64,000 nucleotides of DNA, from positions 1 through 64,000 of the forward strand of contig JBAOIR010000076.1 in NCBI GenBank assembly GCA_037045585.1, in the 5' to 3' direction. The stretch's first letter is position 1, and each line of letters starts with the position of its first letter. A model generated the notes under the pieces. The model was not told where the DNA came from, did not search any database, and saw nothing but the letters and a program-made list of their open reading frames with translations. Positions 7,626 to 15,413 of the stretch are shown here, in pieces. A program made the position numbers and the translations under genes. This DNA is from SSF14 sp037045585 (GTDB taxonomy: Bacteria > Actinomycetota > Acidimicrobiia > Acidimicrobiales > Microtrichaceae).

Positions 7626-9647
7626 CTACCGGCCGGAGACCCCGCCGGGCGCTCCGGCGAGGAGCCGCCGCCGGAGCGCCAGGCCGTCGACGTCGAGCGC
7701 AGCCGGAGCGACCCGTCCGATGGCGTCTCGGGCGGTCCGTTCGTCGCCGGCGCGCTCGGCAGCGAGCGCGAGGCGGACCCACCATCGCCCCGCAGCGGGA
7801 CGGAGCCGGGTCGCCCGTTCGAACGACGCCTGCGCCGCGACCGGATCGTCTCGGAGCAGGTCGACCTCGCCGAGTTCTGCCCAGGCGTCGCTCCGCGACG
7901 GATCGACGTGCAGGAGGTCGAGCAGCTCTTCACGGCTCTCGCCGATCAGGTCGATGAACCCGGTGGCGCGGGCGAGACGCGAGCGGGCGAGGGTGAGCCG
8001 GCCGTCGTCGAACGCCCGGGAGCGGGTGGCACCGACCTCGGTCCGGGCACCCAGCAGCGCGTCGTCCGACCCGTCGGCCAGGGCCGCGTCGGCGAGCACC
8101 AACGTGTGCATGGTCTGCGGATCCGACCGGACGGCCCGGGTCGCATCGACGACCGCCGCTCCCGGGTTCGACCGTCGCTCGTCGGAACTCCGCCGGGCGG
8201 ACCGGTCGGCCTGCACCCCGACGGCGGCGGTGATGGTCGTCAGGACGAGGGCGACGAGGGCCACGCCGGCCGCGAGGCGGATGATCGTCCGCCGTCCTCG
8301 CCCACCGGGCACCGGGCGCGAGGCCCCCAACCCCACCAGACCTCCCGCGAGCAGCCACGCCAGCGCATCGACGTCGGGCAACTGGAAGAGGAACTGCTGC
8401 TGCACCAGATACGTGACGAGTGCCGCAGCGATCCCGCCGACGAGAGGCGACGGCGACGCGAGACCGGCACGACGGACCGCCCGGCCGGTCGCAGTGATCG
8501 TGCCGACGTACGCAACGAGACCGACGAGGCCGAGCGCAGCGCCGACGTCGAGGAGACCGTTGTGCGCCCGATCCGGCACCAGACGTCGGCCATACTCCCG
8601 TTCCCACGTGTCATCGACCGCCCGACCGAACCCTTCCGCGACCCCCTCCGGGCCCCACCCCAGCACGGGTCGCTCGCCGATGACGGTTGCGGTCCGTTCC
8701 CACGTCGCGATCCGACCCGCAGCCGTGCCGGTCGTGACGGTCCCGAGGCGTTCGGCCACTCCGGCCCACATGCCGAGCCCGACGAGACCGACCACCACCA
8801 GCGCCACGCCGGCCCATGCGGCTCGGAGCGGCACGCCAGAACGGCGTGCAGCTGTCACGGCAAACACGACCAGGCCGACCACAACGCCGAGCCACGCGCC
8901 ACGGGTCCCGCTGACGACCAGACAGAAGGAGGCCCCGAGCGCGGCAACCAGGTGAACGAGCCGCCACCCGTCGTGCTCCGCACGGTCGACCGCGGCGCCG
9001 ATCCCGACCAGGGTGGCCAGGCCGGCGTACGCGCCCAGGAAGTCGGCGTTGCCGAGCGGTCCGCCGGGTCGCACCCGTGGACCGCTCCCCCAGGGCGCCG
9101 CCCAACCCAGCCGTTGCGCAGCCACGAGGACCGTCACGGCGACCGCACCCACCGAGACCCCGCGAGCGATTCGGCGCAGGTCATCGGGGCGGCGGACGAC
9201 CGCACCCCCGACGACGAACAGAACTCCGTGCACCAGCCACATCGCGGCACCGGCGCGCCGGTCCGTCGTGCCGAACAGCGCGATCCGCGCAGCCCCCGAG
9301 CCCGCAGCCGACGCGACGGCCACCCCCGCCAGGGTCGCCCACCAGCCCAGCGCTGGCAGACGGCGGAGCCGGCCCGTCACTGCGAGACCGCCCAGCAGCA
9401 GCGCGGTCGATCCGGCGAGCACCGCCCACCGCGCCGCCACGAACACGAACCATCCCGACGGATCGGTGACCACCGGCAGCACGGCTGCCAGCACCGCGAC
9501 TGCGCTGCTCCACCGAGGGCTCGACCCGACGCCGAGTGCGCCGGGCACCCGCGTCGCCGGGGACGCTCCCACCACCCGAGTGGGTAGTGGGAACGACCCC
9601 GGTTCGCGAATCCCCGGATCGACGACGTCGCGTTCGACGGTGGTCAT
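7626..9647 (-). CDS. O-antigen ligase/polymerase (Wzy-C)-like membrane protein with TPR-like tail
   Basis: A 673-residue integral membrane protein. After about 35 disordered residues there are some ten to twelve membrane helices. These contain the family landmarks LGNADFLGAY, SGTRGAWLG, GWGPEG and the loop motif RAHNGLLD, which places it in the O-antigen ligase superfamily. A soluble C-terminal region (from about residue 480) is rich in Ala/Arg helices and ends in TPR-like repeats (ELGEVDLLRDDPVAAQASFERA). Such proteins polymerise or transfer glycans on the outer face of the membrane. Which glycan is not evident, since no glycosyltransferases are adjacent. It sits inside a block of molybdenum-cofactor genes and so looks like an insertion in an otherwise conserved neighbourhood. 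Confidence 0.8.
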   Translation of the reverse strand: MTTVERDVVDPGIREPGSFPLPTRVVGASPATRVPGALGVGSSPRWSSAVAVLAAVLPVVTDPSGWFVFVAARWAVLAGSTALLLGGLAVTGRLRRLPALGWWATLAGVAVASAAGSGAARIALFGTTDRRAGAAMWLVHGVLFVVGGAVVRRPDDLRRIARGVSVGAVAVTVLVAAQRLGWAAPWGSGPRVRPGGPLGNADFLGAYAGLATLVGIGAAVDRAEHDGWRLVHLVAALGASFCLVVSGTRGAWLGVVVGLVVFAVTAARRSGVPLRAAWAGVALVVVGLVGLGMWAGVAERLGTVTTGTAAGRIATWERTATVIGERPVLGWGPEGVAEGFGRAVDDTWEREYGRRLVPDRAHNGLLDVGAALGLVGLVAYVGTITATGRAVRRAGLASPSPLVGGIAAALVTYLVQQQFLFQLPDVDALAWLLAGGLVGLGASRPVPGGRGRRTIIRLAAGVALVALVLTTITAAVGVQADRSARRSSDERRSNPGAAVVDATRAVRSDPQTMHTLVLADAALADGSDDALLGARTEVGATRSRAFDDGRLTLARSRLARATGFIDLIGESREELLDLLHVDPSRSDAWAELGEVDLLRDDPVAAQASFERATRLRPAAGRWWVRLALAAERAGDERTARDAIGRVAPAALDVDGLALRRRLLAGAPGGVSGR

Positions 9648-9654
9648 CGCAGCG

Positions 9655-10956
9655 TCAGGCTCCCGGCGGAGGCGACACGGTGCTCGTCGTGATCAACTCG
9701 GTCCCAGGCGGCGACGACGTGGTCGGCACCGGCCCGCTGGTCGGCGCCTCCGTGACTCCCGACTCTCGGTCGACACGCTCGCAGTCGGGGTCGGCCGACT
9801 GGCCGGGGGCCGCCACCTGCGGCCGCTCGGCATCGGTGGGTGTGAAGATCAGGCCCACCAGCTCGGACGCCGAGGCGCCCGGCGTGGCGTCGGAGTTCCA
9901 TCGACTGACCCGGATGACGAGGTCACCGTCGGCGATGGTCACGTCACCGAATTCGGAGGTGAACACCGACGTCGGTGCCACGGCGCCGGGGAGCGTCAAC
10001 GATTCCACCGTCGGCAGCGCCGACGACCAGCGAGCGTTGTCGGCCAGCGAACCCCACAGCTCGTAGGCGCCTCCGGTGATCACGCTGAGGTCGTATCCCG
10101 CTGGGGCGCAGACGCCGTCGCCCACCGTGCTCTCCTGCTGCCACGACCGGTAGCTGCTGATCGCTTCCTCGGGCGTGGTGGTCGGGACGACGGTGAGCCC
10201 ACCCGGACCCGTCTCGGCGAAAGCCCACCGACCGGTCGAATCCTCCGTCAAGCCGCCGAGCCAGCCGGTGAGGACGGCCTCGTCGACGCCGGCGGTGGTC
10301 ACGAGCACCCGTTCGGTATCGGTGATGTCCCACGTGATCGTGGTCGCCGCCCGCTCGGAGACGATGCGAGCGTGCCGGCCGAGGATGGTCGTCTCCGTCC
10401 CTCCCCGCCCCGACTGGAGACGTCGCGCGTCCTGCACGCTGGCGATCACGAACCGAAGCGGAGCGCCGGGAGTGACGTCCGCCGCCACGGCCAGATCGGC
10501 GGCGGCCTCCCCCGCACCCCGGCGGGAGGTCCGGTGCCCCTCCCCGATGAGATCGAAGCCGGTGGGAACCCGGAGCGAGAGTCCGGGAAGATCGGGCGTG
10601 ACACCCTCCAGGTAGTTCGAGGTCCACCCCGTCGGTGAACCCGACGACGACCCGGTGCTCGATCCGGTGGCAGCGCCAGCGGCGAGACCGGTCTGGTCCG
10701 ATGCCGCCTGGTCGCGGTCGGTGCTCACGTCCTGGGCCCCGGGATCACGGGAGATGACGACCAGACCGGCAGCGACGGCGGCTGCCGTCGCGATCGACGC
10801 AGTCGCCATTCGGCGCCGGTGCCGCGTCGCCGAACGGCGCCGCGCGTCCTCACGCACCAGCAGGGGGCCACCCGTTGCGATCGGGGCGTCGACGTGGTCG
10901 GCGCGCCGCTGGAGATCGGACCGAAGCCGCGCTTCGAGGTCGAGGTCGTCGTTCAT
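9655..10956 (-). CDS. Membrane-anchored anti-sigma-like protein
   Basis: 433 residues. The cytoplasmic N-terminus (about 45 residues, LEARLRSDLQRRADHVD then a basic stretch) leads into one membrane helix (about 50-68). A Ser/Thr/Gly-rich linker and a large extracellular domain without recognisable family motifs follow. The start overlaps the end of the ECF sigma gene by 4 bp (ATGA). That coupling, together with the topology, is typical of an anti-sigma factor or sigma-regulated sensor. No zinc-binding HxxxCxxC motif is visible. The function is inferred from context only. Confidence 0.55.
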   Translation of the reverse strand: MNDDLDLEARLRSDLQRRADHVDAPIATGGPLLVREDARRRSATRHRRRMATASIATAAAVAAGLVVISRDPGAQDVSTDRDQAASDQTGLAAGAATGSSTGSSSGSPTGWTSNYLEGVTPDLPGLSLRVPTGFDLIGEGHRTSRRGAGEAAADLAVAADVTPGAPLRFVIASVQDARRLQSGRGGTETTILGRHARIVSERAATTITWDITDTERVLVTTAGVDEAVLTGWLGGLTEDSTGRWAFAETGPGGLTVVPTTTPEEAISSYRSWQQESTVGDGVCAPAGYDLSVITGGAYELWGSLADNARWSSALPTVESLTLPGAVAPTSVFTSEFGDVTIADGDLVIRVSRWNSDATPGASASELVGLIFTPTDAERPQVAAPGQSADPDCERVDRESGVTEAPTSGPVPTTSSPPGTELITTSTVSPPPGA

Positions 10957-11444
10957 GAGGGTTCCCCTGGATTCGTGGTGACAGGACTGGTGCTGGTTCG
11001 TTCTCGGAGTGACGCCTTGAGCTCGGCGAGCCCCCGGCTGAGGAGGGACTTCACGGTGCCGGGCCGTACACCGAGCGTCTCGGCGATGTCGGCCTCGGTC
11101 AGGTCGAGGTAGTACCGCAACACGACCGCGGCCCGACGCTTCGGCGGGAGCGCCGCGATCGCGTCGGCGAGATCGTCGTCAGGGTCGACGACACTCCGTT
11201 CCGGGACCGGGGCGGACGATCGGAATCGCTGACGGCGACCCAGATCACGGCAGCGGTTCACGACCGCGGTCCGCAGGTACCCGCCGGGCCGGTCGAGGCG
11301 CGACCATCGCTCACACGTGACCACGAACGCGTCGTGGGTCACCTCGAGCGCCGTCTCGCGGTCGCCGGTGAGCAGGTAGGCGAGGCGGACCATCGGTTCG
11401 AACTCGGCCCGGTAGAGCTCGTCGAACCCCACCCGATCGATCAT
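10953..11444 (-). CDS. ECF RNA polymerase sigma factor (SigE-like family)
   Basis: 163 residues, with the two domains of group 4 sigma factors. Region 2 is FEPMVRLAYLLTGDRETALE (about residues 15-34) with the following helix. Region 4 is LPPKRRAAVVLRYYLDLTEA and the helix-turn-helix ADIAETLGVRPGTVKSLLSR (about 100-145). There is no long C-terminal extension. It should direct RNA polymerase to a small regulon. The downstream gene, overlapping by 4 bp, encodes a membrane protein that probably controls it. A GGAACC/CGTC-type promoter lies 105-133 bp upstream, so autoregulation is likely. Confidence 0.88.
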   Translation of the reverse strand: MIDRVGFDELYRAEFEPMVRLAYLLTGDRETALEVTHDAFVVTCERWSRLDRPGGYLRTAVVNRCRDLGRRQRFRSSAPVPERSVVDPDDDLADAIAALPPKRRAAVVLRYYLDLTEADIAETLGVRPGTVKSLLSRGLAELKASLRERTSTSPVTTNPGEPS

Positions 11445-11548
11445 GGGGTCGACCGCGACGACGGGGAGGACGTTCGACGATCGTCGGTCTGGGCGGCGGC
11501 TGGGAACGGGCCGTCATGGCCAGTGCTTCGGAGGCGTCCATATGCCCC

Positions 11549-11577
11549 AACGACGAACGCGACCCCCGTTCGGTTCC
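11549..11577 (-). promoter_or_regulatory. Candidate ECF-type promoter of the sigma factor gene
   Basis: On the minus strand GGAACC (11577-11572) is followed after 16 bp by CGTCGTT (11555-11549). GGAAC with CGTC/CGTT at this spacing is the classical ECF promoter pattern. It lies in the 152-bp gap upstream of the sigma gene and would give a leader of about 100 nt. Confidence 0.4.
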
Positions 11578-11596
11578 GAGATTCCCGGGGAGACCC

Positions 11597-12596
11597 TCAG
11601 CCGCCGAGCTGACTCATCGACTTCGCCGGCCGGATGAAGTGCACCTGGTTGATCGTGTGGCCGGCCCACTTGGCGGCCACGCAGGACCGGATGATCGTCG
11701 CCAACTCGTCGTCGGAGGCACCGGACCGCAGGCCGGCCCGCAGGTCGAATTCGTCCAGCGCGAACAGGCAGTTGCGCAACGACCCCTCGGCGCTGAGGCG
11801 GACGCGGTCGCAGGACTCGCAGAACGGCTCGGTCACACTCGCGATCACGCCGACGTGGCCGGCGCCATCGAGGTAGCGGAACCGCTCGGCGGGGGCGGCG
11901 CCCCGATGCACGGGCTCGACTGGGTGCACGGCGGCGATCGTGGCCACGATCTCGTCGCGGCTGATGACCCGGCGCCGCTGCCACCCGCCGTCGGCGTCGA
12001 GCGGCATGAACTCGATGAAGCGCAACTCGACCCCACGATCACGGGCGAACGTCGCGAGGTCGACGATCTCGTCGTCGTTCACCCCGGCCATCACGACCGC
12101 GTTCACCTTGACCGATTCGAAGCCGGCACCGACGGCAGCGTCGATGCCGTTGAGCACGTGGTCGAGCTCGTCACGTCGGGTCAGCTCGACGAAGCGGTCG
12201 CGACCGAAGCGTGTCGAGCGAGATGTTGATGCGACGCAGACCGGCCGCACGCAGCTCGTCGACCTGGTGAGCGAGCGTCGCGGCGTTGGTGGTCATCGCC
12301 AGGTCGATCGGTCGGCCGTCGACCTGGAGGACCGCGAGCTTCTCGACCAGCACCGGCAGGCGGGCGCGAAGCGTGGGTTCGCCGCCCGTGAGGCGAATGG
12401 AATCGATCCCGAACCGCTCCACCAGCAAGCGGGCCACCCGCTCGATCTCCTCGAACGTGAGCACCTCAGAGCGGGGCAGCCACTGCAACCCGTCCTCGGG
12501 CATGCAGTAGGTGCACCGGAAGTTGCACCGATCGGTGACCGAGATACGCAGGTCACGGTGCACCCGCCCGTACCCGTCGATCAGCTGTTCGGCCAT
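11597..12596 (-). CDS. moaA: GTP 3',8-cyclase MoaA (radical SAM), frameshifted
   Basis: MoaA opens molybdenum-cofactor synthesis by cyclising GTP. The N-terminal half (start ATG at 12596) has the radical-SAM cluster motif CNFRCTYC and the RLTGGEPTLR segment. The C-terminal half has the second cluster motif CESCDRVRLSAEGSLRNC and the typical C-terminal Gly-Gly (SQLGG). The two halves lie in different frames and join near 12205, just after NISLDTL. Removing one base there restores a standard-length MoaA of about 332 residues. The conserved motifs are all present, so a sequencing insertion is more likely than gene loss. It lies downstream of moeA on the same strand. Confidence 0.88.
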
Positions 12597-12643
12597 GGGT
12601 CGAAGCGTAGAGCCCGCTGGGGCCCTCGACCCACCAGGGGCGT

Positions 12644-12685
12644 TGTACTGCGACAAGGGCCGCCCGTGGCGCGCCTCGCAGTACA
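12644..12685. repeat. Intergenic inverted repeat (hairpin) between moeA and moaA
   Basis: TGTACTGCGA at 12644-12653 is the exact reverse complement of TCGCAGTACA at 12676-12685, with a 22-nt GC-rich loop. On the minus strand it begins GGTTCTGTACTGCG, closely matching the element at 61311-61361. It could attenuate transcription between moeA and moaA, or be a copy of a dispersed hairpin repeat. Confidence 0.55.
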
Positions 12686-12706
12686 GAACCCCCGGGAGGC
12701 ACAACC

Positions 12707-13933
12707 TCAGGCGAGTGGTTCGACCAGCAGCACGTCGACGAGGTCGCCCGCCGCCACGCCGTCGCCGTCCTCGATGACCGCCAGCCCGTTGGCGTGGGCC
12801 ATCGCAGCAAGGTGGTGGGAGCCCTGGCCGCCGGCGGATCGGGCAACGTACCGATCTCCCTCGCCGGCGGACACCACCACACGGGCGAAGTGGGTCTTGC
12901 CGTCAGTGCGGCGGGTGAAGTCCTCGCCGGCGAGCACCGTCATCGTCGGTCGATCGACGCTGGTGTGGCCCGCCATGCGTCGCAGCCCCGGACGGGCGAA
13001 CAGCTCGAAGCTGACCATCGACGAGACCGGGTTGCCCGGGAGGCCGAACACCGGGACCGAGCGCCCGCCGGTGTCGATCGTGCCGAACGCGAACGGCTTG
13101 GCCGGCTTGATGGCGATCTGCATCCAGGCCATGTCGCCGACGCGGTCGAGCACGGTCTTCACGAAATCGAAGTCGCCCATGCTCACACCGCCCGACGACA
13201 GCACGGCGTCGCATCGAGCAGCGCCGTCGCGGAGCGCCCTCTCGATCGCGCGCTCGTCGTCGGGGATCAGCCCGAGGTCGACCGGCTCGAAGCCCGAACC
13301 GGCCACCAAGGCAACCAGGGCGGCGCGGTTGGAATCGTAGATCTGGCCCGGCCCGAGCTCGGCTGGGGGTTCGACCAGCTCGTCACCCGTCGACATCACA
13401 CCGACCCTCGGGCGAGGGTGCGCCCGTACGGTGCCACGACCCACGGTTCGGAGCAATGCGATCGCGCCAGGGCTGATGAGGCTTCCGGCCGACAGGACCA
13501 CCGAGCCCGCCGCGATGTCATCACCGACCGGACGGATGTGGTTTCCGACGGGCACGTCGCTGGCGACGGTCACGGTCTCGTCAGCGCCCGAACCCTCGAA
13601 CGTGCAGAGCTCGACCATGACGACCGCGTCGGCGCCGGGAGGTACCGGCGCCCCGGTCATGATGCGCACGGCTTGGCCCCGGCCCACCTCGATCGCACCG
13701 CTGTCGCCGGCGGCGACCGTACCGACGAGCCGCAGGACCGCTCCGTGGTGCGTGTCCGCGGCGTGGACCGCGATGCCGTCCATGGCGGTGTTGGCGAACG
13801 GCGGGACCGGACGCGACGCCGTGACGTCCTCGGCGAGCACCAGGCCGGCTGCCGAAGCGACCTCCACCTCGACCGGCGACAGGGGCGCCACGCGTTCGAG
13901 CACGTGACGAAGGGCGTCGGCGCGACTGATCAT
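12707..13933 (-). CDS. moeA: Molybdopterin molybdotransferase MoeA / gephyrin-like Glp
   Basis: 408 residues, the standard length, in the MoeA/gephyrin E-domain family that inserts molybdate into adenylylated molybdopterin. Landmarks are PPFANTAMDGIAV near residue 45, RIMTGAPVPPGADAVV near 90, the MoCF-domain motif SSGGVSMGDFDFVK near 246-259, and GLPGNPVSSMVSFE near 298. In corynebacteria and mycobacteria the paralogue next to galU (Glp, MoeA1) binds the membrane protein GlpR and takes part in cell division. The present gene is in that position, 35 bp downstream of galU. It may therefore serve in cofactor synthesis, division, or both. Confidence 0.93.
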   Translation of the reverse strand: MISRADALRHVLERVAPLSPVEVEVASAAGLVLAEDVTASRPVPPFANTAMDGIAVHAADTHHGAVLRLVGTVAAGDSGAIEVGRGQAVRIMTGAPVPPGADAVVMVELCTFEGSGADETVTVASDVPVGNHIRPVGDDIAAGSVVLSAGSLISPGAIALLRTVGRGTVRAHPRPRVGVMSTGDELVEPPAELGPGQIYDSNRAALVALVAGSGFEPVDLGLIPDDERAIERALRDGAARCDAVLSSGGVSMGDFDFVKTVLDRVGDMAWMQIAIKPAKPFAFGTIDTGGRSVPVFGLPGNPVSSMVSFELFARPGLRRMAGHTSVDRPTMTVLAGEDFTRRTDGKTHFARVVVSAGEGDRYVARSAGGQGSHHLAAMAHANGLAVIEDGDGVAAGDLVDVLLVEPLA

Positions 13934-13968
13934 CCGGCCACGCTACGCCGCGGCGCTACGCCTCGACG

Positions 13969-14859
13969 TCAGACGATGCCGTGGCGCTTGATGATCTCGC
14001 TGAGCACGTGACGGAACTCCGGCCCGAGATCGTCGCGCTCGAGGGCCAGCTCGACGGTGGCCCGCAGGTATTCGATCTTGTTGCCGATGTCGAAGCGACC
14101 CTCTTCGAAGATCTGACCCTTGACCGGTTCGTCCTTGAGCAGCAGACCGATCGCGTCGGTCAGCTGGATCTCGCCGCCGACACCGGGCTGCACCTGTTCG
14201 ATGGCGTCGAAGATCGCCGGGGTGAACAGGTAACGACCCACGATCGCGAGGTTCGACGGCGCGTCCTCGGCCTTCGGCTTCTCGACGACGTCGACGATGT
14301 TGCAGAGCGGGCCCTGACGATCCTCCGGAGCGGCACAGCCGTAGGCGCTGATCGCCGAGGGCTCGACCTCCATCAGCGCCACGGTCGATGCGCCGGTCTC
14401 CTCGTAGGTGGCGATCATGTCCTTCAGCAGGTGGGAACGCTGATGCATGATGTCGTCGCCGAGGAGCACCACGAACGGGTTGTTGCCCACGTGCTTCCGC
14501 GCGACCGACACCGCGTGGCCGAGGCCCAGCGGCTCGCCCTGGCGGACGTAATGGATGTCGGCGAGATCCGCCAGCTCGATCACGTCAGCGAGATCGTCGG
14601 TCTTGCCCTTCTCGGCGAGGTGGTACTCGAGCTCGAAGTTGCGATCGAAGTGGTCCTCGAGGCTGCGCTTGTTGCGACCCGTGATGATCAGGATGTCGTC
14701 GATGCCGGCAGCGACGGCCTCCTCGACCACGTACTGGATCGACGGACGGTCGACAACGGGCAGCATCTCCTTCGGCTGGGCCTTGGTGGCCGGAAGGAAT
14801 CGCGTGCCGAGACCGGCGGCGGGGATGACTGCTTTGCGAACGACACGGTTCGTGCTCAT
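13969..14859 (-). CDS. galU: UTP-glucose-1-phosphate uridylyltransferase GalU
   Basis: 296 residues. It makes UDP-glucose from UTP and glucose 1-phosphate for envelope glycans. The nucleotide-binding loop AAGLGTRFLPATKAQPKEML starts at about residue 13. GEPLGLGHAVSVAR and VVLLGDDI follow, then the sugar-site segment VEKPKAEDAPSNLAIVGRYL. The ATG at 14859 was chosen over upstream options because AGGAG lies 7-11 bases before it and the protein begins with the conserved N-terminus. A TTGACA/TACGGT promoter precedes it. It heads the minus-strand block that includes moeA. Confidence 0.95.
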   Translation of the reverse strand: MSTNRVVRKAVIPAAGLGTRFLPATKAQPKEMLPVVDRPSIQYVVEEAVAAGIDDILIITGRNKRSLEDHFDRNFELEYHLAEKGKTDDLADVIELADLADIHYVRQGEPLGLGHAVSVARKHVGNNPFVVLLGDDIMHQRSHLLKDMIATYEETGASTVALMEVEPSAISAYGCAAPEDRQGPLCNIVDVVEKPKAEDAPSNLAIVGRYLFTPAIFDAIEQVQPGVGGEIQLTDAIGLLLKDEPVKGQIFEEGRFDIGNKIEYLRATVELALERDDLGPEFRHVLSEIIKRHGIV

Positions 14860-14891
14860 GGGGAAACTCCTCGACTGCGACCTTAGTCGCC

Positions 14892-14919
14892 ACCGTAAAG
14901 AACGGGCCTCGGGTGTCAA
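14892..14919 (-). promoter_or_regulatory. galU promoter
   Basis: On the minus strand TTGACA (14919-14914) and TACGGT (14897-14892) are 16 bp apart. The expected start lies about 25 bp upstream of the galU ATG. Confidence 0.55.
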
Positions 14920-14974
14920 TCGCCAATTCGTGGGCAATCGTGAGCTTTCCGGCGAGTTCTTCCGACGTTCCGGT

Positions 14975-15004
14975 GTGACGGAATGGATGCCGCGTGAGTA
15001 TCGT
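14975..15004 (+). promoter_or_regulatory. Candidate promoter of the ruc-like gene
   Basis: GTGACG (14975-14980) and TATCGT (14999-15004) are 18 bp apart. The predicted start falls inside the CIRCE dyad at 15003-15031, the usual geometry for HrcA repression. The hexamers are weak matches, so the call leans on position. Confidence 0.35.
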
Positions 15005-15031
15005 TGGCACTCGCGTCTCGGGAGTGCCAAC
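15003..15031 (+). promoter_or_regulatory. CIRCE operator (HrcA heat-shock repressor site)
   Basis: GTTGGCACTC (15003-15012), nine bases, then GAGTGCCAAC (15022-15031) form a perfect dyad. The CIRCE consensus is TTAGCACTC-N9-GAGTGCTAA. This copy keeps the exact 9-bp spacing and differs only by a symmetrical A to G change, as in several actinobacterial groES promoters. It lies 25 bp upstream of the zinc-ribbon gene start. Confidence 0.88.
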
Positions 15032-15056
15032 ACCCTCGTCTCCAGGAGTAACTGCA

Positions 15057-15401
15057 ATGCCGACCTACGACTATCGCTGCAAGGACTGCGGTCACGAGTT
15101 CGAGATCCACCAGTCCTTCTCCGAGGATGCCCTCACCGTGTGCCCGAACTGCCAGGGCGACCTGCGCAAGGTCTTCAGCGCCGTCGGCATCAGCTTCAAG
15201 GGCTCCGGGTTCTACAAGACCGACAGCCGCGGCGGTGGATCGGCCTCGAAGTCGTCGAGCGCGTCCACCTCGACGACCCCGTCGAGCGACTCCGGATCCT
15301 CGACGTCGTCCGACTCGGGCAGTTCCTCGTCGAGCGACTCGAGCTCGTCGTCATCGACGCCCGCGACCCCCGCGACGACCTCGCCGGCGTCCTCGACGTA
15401 G
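15057..15401 (+). CDS. FmdB-family zinc-ribbon protein, Ruc-like redox-regulated chaperone
   Basis: 114 residues. The start ATG at 15057 follows AGGAG by 8 bases. Residues 1-45 form the FmdB-type zinc ribbon, with CKDC at about 8-11 and CPNC at about 29-32. The remainder is disordered and almost entirely Ser, Thr, Gly, Pro and Asp. M. tuberculosis Rv0991c (Ruc) has the same layout. It is divergent from the galU region, is repressed by HrcA, and acts as an oxidation-activated holdase. The CIRCE dyad directly upstream and the divergent galU gene make orthology likely. The disordered tail here is far more Ser-rich. map follows 12 bp downstream. Confidence 0.8.
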   Translation: MPTYDYRCKDCGHEFEIHQSFSEDALTVCPNCQGDLRKVFSAVGISFKGSGFYKTDSRGGGSASKSSSASTSTTPSSDSGSSTSSDSGSSSSSDSSSSSSTPATPATTSPASST

Positions 15402-15413
15402 CCTGGCCTCCAC

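Noticed and set aside
7239..9587. 782-codon open frame on the plus strand
   Set aside because: It is antisense to moaC and the Wzy-like gene, which have clear family motifs. The composition is that of a shadow frame.
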